This document shows positions 60,799 through 64,000 of a stretch of DNA of 64,000 bases, piece after piece. The DNA lies in contig NZ_JARVWW010000003.1 in the NCBI RefSeq assembly GCF_029846715.1, forward strand, positions 310,001 to 374,000, written 5' to 3'. The stretch comes from Bradyrhizobium nivariense. Its GTDB lineage: Bacteria; Pseudomonadota; Alphaproteobacteria; Rhizobiales; Xanthobacteraceae. Position 1 is the stretch's first letter, and each line of letters opens with the position of its first letter. A program made the translations under genes and the position numbers. The notes under the pieces were generated by a model that worked only from the letters and a program-made list of their open reading frames with translations, was not told where the DNA came from and made no database searches.

Positions 60799-60814
60799 AG
60801 TGATCTAGATCACT
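60799..60814. promoter_or_regulatory. CRP/FNR-type operator palindrome
   Basis: AGTGATCTAGATCACT is a perfect 16-base palindrome that contains the ideal CRP core GTGATCTAGATCAC. It lies upstream of the minus-strand gene starting at 60737 and could be its control site. Confidence 0.6.
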
Positions 60815-60909
60815 GTCACCGTATGAGTCGTGCTCCGGCGGTGCCGGGTTCAATAACGCCGGAGCCGGTCCAAAGTTTGGCCGGGGGCAAGCGACAGGAG
60901 GACGCGGCC

Positions 60910-61027
60910 TAAAGCGCGATGAGATCAGGATGAATTATCATAGCGCTTTAGGTTTAGCGCTTTAGGTTGTTGTTTGAGCATGATCTTTTCGGAAAACCGC
61001 TTCGCACTTTTCCGGATCATGCTTTAG
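60910..61027. repeat. dispersed intergenic repeat, copy 2
   Basis: The same two hairpins as at 3416-3520. There is a small internal duplication (GCGCTTTAGGTTTAGCGCTT then TAGG). Its right end contains the TAA stop codon of the minus-strand PheC-like gene (61024-61026). Confidence 0.8.
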
Positions 61028-61818
61028 TCGAACCAGGCGGCGTAGATCTTCTTGTAGCTGCCGTCCTCCATGGAAATGTGCAGCCATTGGTCGACGAACG
61101 CCTTCAGCGCCATGTCCCGCTGGAGCCAATAGGCCTTCTCGGAGAAGTCGAACGGTTTCTCGGGATGCACCGCGCAGAGCACGCCTTGATGCTGCTTTTG
61201 CTGGTAGCGCGTCTCGGAGGCGTCCGTCATCATCAGGTCGGCATTACCCTTGGCGATCTCGTCGAAGATCACGGTATTGTCGGGGAAGACGGTGATGTCG
61301 GCGTCCTTGATGTTGGCACGCGCGAAGCGCTCGTTGGTGCCGCCGGGATTGACGATCACGCGGGTGCCCTTCTTGTCGATGTCGGTGATGCTCTGGTACT
61401 TGCCGACATCGGCACAGCGCGCGATCGGCGTCTTGCCCTCGCGCATGATCGGCGTGGAGAAGAAGCCCTTCTTCTGCCGGTCGAGCGTGACCGAGACGCC
61501 GCCCATGGCGATGTCGAACTGATCGGCCTCGAAATCCTTCATCAACTTTGGCCAGGCCGTCGGCACGAATTCAACCTTGACGCCGAGCGCCTTGCCGAGT
61601 GCTTCCGCCATGTCGACATCGAAGCCGTTGAACTGCTGCGTCGTCTTGTCGAGATAGGTGAAGGGCTTGTAGTCGCCGGTCATGCCGACGCGCAAAGTGC
61701 CGCGCTTGACGATCTCGTCGAGGCGGGAGGGCGCCGCCTGCTGTGCGTGAGCCGAAAGGTTTGCCAGCAGGACCACGGCCAAAGCCGCCAAAATTCGAAT
61801 GGTCATTCGAACGATCAT
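61024..61818 (-). CDS. PheC-like periplasmic protein (cyclohexadienyl dehydratase / solute-binding family)
   Basis: A 264-residue protein with a signal peptide (ILAALAVVLLANLSAHA). The mature chain reads LRVGMTGDYKPFTYLDKTTQ, FNGFDVDMAEALGKALGVKV, VPTAWPKLMKDFEADQFDIA, IVNPGGTNERFARANIKDAD, DLMMTDASETRYQQ and KPFDFSEKAYWLQRDMALKA. This follows periplasmic cyclohexadienyl/arogenate dehydratase (PheC) nearly motif by motif, more closely than general amino-acid-binding proteins. If active it would make phenylalanine or phenylpyruvate from arogenate or prephenate. No transporter genes flank it. The stop codon lies inside a dispersed repeat. Confidence 0.75.
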   Translation of the reverse strand: MIVRMTIRILAALAVVLLANLSAHAQQAAPSRLDEIVKRGTLRVGMTGDYKPFTYLDKTTQQFNGFDVDMAEALGKALGVKVEFVPTAWPKLMKDFEADQFDIAMGGVSVTLDRQKKGFFSTPIMREGKTPIARCADVGKYQSITDIDKKGTRVIVNPGGTNERFARANIKDADITVFPDNTVIFDEIAKGNADLMMTDASETRYQQKQHQGVLCAVHPEKPFDFSEKAYWLQRDMALKAFVDQWLHISMEDGSYKKIYAAWFD

Positions 61819-61919
61819 CTCTTTTCCACCAATGCCCGAGCTGTCATTGTGCAGCTCTTGAGGATTGGATTTAGACCAGATGCCCGTCGCTGGCGAGGCG
61901 GAATTGAAGGGAATTTGAA

Positions 61920-62429
61920 GTGACGATCTCGATGTACGAGGCCTCGGTAGGCCTCTTCGTACCTTATATGCGCAACCTGTCCGTCCTGCTCGACAAGGGC
62001 GTTGCCTATGCCGAGGCCCGCAAGTTCAATCCGGCGGTCCTGCTCGGCATGCGCATGGCGCCGAACATGTACGATCTGGCGCAGCAGATCGGCGAGGCCT
62101 GCCGCCACGCCACCGCCGCCCCGGCCTTGCTGGCGCAGTGCGAACCGGTCGCGCTGCCGCCGCTGGAGCACGACATGGCCGGACTTCAGGCCCGCATCGC
62201 CACGTCAATCGAGTTCATTGAAAGCCTGCCGCGCGCCGAGATCGATGCGGCTGCGGAGCTGAAGGTCTTCTTCAGGATGAAGAACGGGACGGAGCTACCC
62301 TTCACCGGGCGGACGCTGCTGCTCACGAACAGCGTCCCGCAGTTCTTCTTTCACGTCACGACCGCGTACGACCTGTTGCGGCACGCAGGCGTCGAGCTCG
62401 TGAAAAAAGATTTCCTGGGGAGGAAGTAG
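61920..62429 (+). CDS. DUF1993 family protein
   Basis: A 169-residue helical protein: MTISMYEASVGLFVPYMRNL, GMRMAPNMYDLAQQIGEACR, FIESLPRAEIDAAAELKVFF and VPQFFFHVTTAYDLLRHAGV. The order and the conserved His in FHVTTAYDLLRH match DUF1993, which belongs to the DinB-like four-helix group. The function is unknown. The start is GTG 61920 behind GAAGGGA. Confidence 0.8.
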   Translation: MTISMYEASVGLFVPYMRNLSVLLDKGVAYAEARKFNPAVLLGMRMAPNMYDLAQQIGEACRHATAAPALLAQCEPVALPPLEHDMAGLQARIATSIEFIESLPRAEIDAAAELKVFFRMKNGTELPFTGRTLLLTNSVPQFFFHVTTAYDLLRHAGVELVKKDFLGRK

Positions 62430-62443
62430 AGGCAGGGCCCATG

Positions 62444-62472
62444 TTCACCTCTCCCTTTGGGAGAGGTGAACG
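62444..62472. terminator. perfect 13-bp hairpin between convergent genes
   Basis: GTTCACCTCTCCC, loop TTT, GGGAGAGGTGAAC. There is no T-run, so it is a structural stop or repeat of the C/T-G/A class rather than a classical terminator. It separates the DUF1993 gene from the convergent gene ending at 62494. Confidence 0.5.
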
Positions 62473-62493
62473 GAGAGATACGGCCGAAAGTAA

Positions 62494-62973
62494 TTACGCT
62501 TCGCCCTTGCGCTCGTAATCGGCGAGCGAGCTGCGGCCGGCGATCTCGCTGCGCAGCTCTTCGAAGCGCCGATGTGCCTCGTCCTCGTGCGCGTCGACGG
62601 AATGCACGGCGGCCTCGCTGGTCATCGGGCCGCTGATCACCGGCACGGACTGCTCGCCGATGGTCTCGTGAACGTAGTACTGGCCGTCGTCGCCGTGATG
62701 GACCGTCCATTTCAGACGGATCGCCACCATCGGCCCCGGACCGACCTTGCTGTAGCCGTCGGCATCGGTGTGCTCCGGCACCAGTGGCTGCTCCTCGACC
62801 ACCGGATGCTCATCGACAATCGGGTGCTCGTCGGCGGCCACGTGCTCACCAGCAACCACCATTTCGGTCACGGTCACGGTCTCGGTCTCCCGGACTACGA
62901 GAACGGGCTCGGGGTGCTCCAAGATGCTGGCAATGGTCGCCAGCGCGTGGTCGGTTGGGTCGATCTCTGACAA
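62494..62973 (-). CDS. acidic hypothetical protein with His/Glu repeats
   Basis: A 159-residue soluble protein. The middle has an irregular repeat of the form xEHPxVxE (VAADEHPIVDEHPVVEEQPL). A conserved-looking beta part follows (PGPMVAIRLKWTVHHGDDGQ, then YYVHETIGEQ) and a charged helix ends it (AHEDEAHRRFEELRSEIAGR). The function is unknown. The His/Glu repeat might bind metal, which is inference only. Confidence 0.55.
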   Translation of the reverse strand: MSEIDPTDHALATIASILEHPEPVLVVRETETVTVTEMVVAGEHVAADEHPIVDEHPVVEEQPLVPEHTDADGYSKVGPGPMVAIRLKWTVHHGDDGQYYVHETIGEQSVPVISGPMTSEAAVHSVDAHEDEAHRRFEELRSEIAGRSSLADYERKGEA

Positions 62974-63278
62974 GGGTCCATCCTCCAGCTCGACGCGGCC
63001 GGCAAGTCTGTCCCACTGCCGCCGCGGCCGGACTTATTACACAGGTTTGATTAAGGCTGAGTTGGGGCTCGATCTGCGCCAAAATGGGACGCATTCTGGC
63101 GTTCCGAAGGCGGGCGGAGGGCCGCCGTCCTCCCGTTCGCTCAGCGCAGGACGTCTTGGTCAGTGATGTGAACGCGCAGATTATCGAGGATAATGCCGGA
63201 CATCAGTCCCTCGAAACACAAAATGAAGTGCTCGGGACATGACTCCGGTTATCGGTGCAAGAATTCATTATGAGAAGT
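62974..63278. other. 305-base intergenic region
   Basis: Neither strand shows a supportable gene, and no strong hairpin is seen. It would contain the promoter of the gene ending at 62494 and the 3' end of the partial gene at 63279. Confidence 0.5.
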
Positions 63279-64000
63279 TCAGGACCTGATCCCCTCTGTC
63301 TTGGCAAGGCCGCTGAGGCCTTTGCGGTCGAAGTTCACTTCGTTGTCGCCGACCTTGAGCTTCAACTGCGAGGCGTTGCCGACCAATGCTGATGCCAAAT
63401 CGTCTGCTGCCGTGTGCTCCTGAGAGGAGCTGTCGCCGTGGGTGAATAGATTACGAGTGACACCTTCTAGCAGAGGCGCAGGGATTTCGGAGTGCTGATC
63501 TCTTCGCCACTCCATCGCGGTCTCCACGACCCAACTGGCGCGGTTGATATCGAGTTCGAACTGCTTGAGTAGGAACTCGGCGGAGGCGTGCTGCTCGAAC
63601 CACCGGTTCATCCATCTTACGTAGAAAAACAAGGCGCCAACTAGCGCGATCGTCACAATGCTCTGCTTAACAAATGCCCAAGCGAGCACAGGCCAATCGA
63701 CTTTTCCGACGTCCAGACTCAGCACCGTACTCGCCGTGACGTAGTTCGCGCCAAGCAGCGCCGAGATCAACACGATCAGTGCGATGTGGATTGGCAGGCG
63801 CAGGCGGGTCGTCTCAGGTGTGAGTGTGAACTTCTGCTGTCTTTCGAGAATCCGCTTGCGCAACTCTCCAAGCGTCCCGCGCCTCGCGTGCATATAGTCT
63901 CGGTCATCGAGGTCTTTACGGCGCTGCTTTAGGGCTTCAGAATCACGCCGCAGCGCCTCTAACCTGCTCTCGTGTTCTTTGCTCAACCGTTCTCTTTCGG
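63279..64000 (-). CDS. two-pass membrane protein with coiled coil, cut by window edge
   Basis: The frame stays open to the edge (ERERLSKEHESRLEALRRDS), so the true start is outside. Visible are an N-terminal coiled coil (EALRRDSEALKQRRKDLDDR), two spans (IHIALIVLISALLGANYVTA and FVKQSIVTIALVGALFFYVR), and a soluble C-terminal part (WFEQHASAEFLLKQFELDIN, then VVETAMEWRRDQHSEIPAPL). A TTG at 63986 is a possible internal start but has no ribosome site. The family is not recognised. The spans near a helical region suggest a large membrane assembly or polymer-handling system. Confidence 0.6.
   Translation of the reverse strand, partial: ERERLSKEHESRLEALRRDSEALKQRRKDLDDRDYMHARRGTLGELRKRILERQQKFTLTPETTRLRLPIHIALIVLISALLGANYVTASTVLSLDVGKVDWPVLAWAFVKQSIVTIALVGALFFYVRWMNRWFEQHASAEFLLKQFELDINRASWVVETAMEWRRDQHSEIPAPLLEGVTRNLFTHGDSSSQEHTAADDLASALVGNASQLKLKVGDNEVNFDRKGLSGLAKTEGIRS

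Overview
The window reads as chromosomal DNA of a Bradyrhizobium-type alphaproteobacterium. The reasons are high GC, long GC-rich reading frames, many small family-restricted proteins, and above all an ndvB-ndvD-ndvC locus for cyclic beta-(1,3)/(1,6)-glucan, which is the Bradyrhizobium version of the nodule-development glucan pathway. Phosphatidylcholine synthase, the NasS-NasT nitrate sensor and DUF502/DUF1993-type neighbours fit the same group. All family names come from my reading of the sequence; no database search was run.

Layout. Positions 1-9400 form a low-density mosaic. They hold short secreted or membrane proteins, a HicB gene with a frameshifted HicA toxin, a decayed pseudogene, a decayed tRNA-Val, a tRNA-Lys 5' fragment matching the intact tRNA-Lys at 9062-9137, several dispersed repeats, and one three-gene membrane-fusion operon (7047-8950). 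Positions 9431-15130 carry the glucan genes. Positions 15240-21290 carry cell-envelope genes, including glmU and glmS. Positions 21395-25347 hold small-molecule oxidoreductases and a regulator. Positions 25344-32723 are repair and housekeeping: recG, then the promoter-led sdhE-mfd operon, then a degenerate GGDEF protein. Positions 32809-44159 are a mixed core region: a degenerate AMP-binding protein, a peptide-type binding protein, IalB, HspQ, an AEC carrier, UbiH, Pcs, TerC, a quinone reductase and an ArgD-like aminotransferase. Positions 44196-47858 hold a candidate terminated leader or small RNA, an immunity-like protein and a MerR/CMD pair. Positions 47878-54783 carry rimO and the nitrite assimilation operon nasT-nasS-nirA-flavoprotein. 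Positions 55114-64000 carry pxpBCA, an RraA-like protein, a cupin, secreted proteins, a PheC-like protein and a membrane protein cut by the window edge.

How parts work together. NasS and NasT would sense nitrate and control the downstream nitrite reductase and its flavoprotein through an RNA leader; one hairpin with an ANTAR-type hexaloop is visible at 51269-51295. NdvB polymerises glucose and, with NdvC and NdvD, yields branched cyclic glucans in the periplasm. GlmS and GlmU supply UDP-GlcNAc. PxpB, PxpC and PxpA together cleave 5-oxoproline.

No CRISPR array, complete insertion sequence, integrase or phage gene was seen. The most interesting items are the candidate ANTAR leader before nirA, the candidate ~150-nt RNA or attenuator before the ArgD-like gene, two full copies of a dispersed repeat that each abut a stop codon, a near-ideal CRP-type palindrome at 60799, and the tRNA fragments bordering the accessory stretch.
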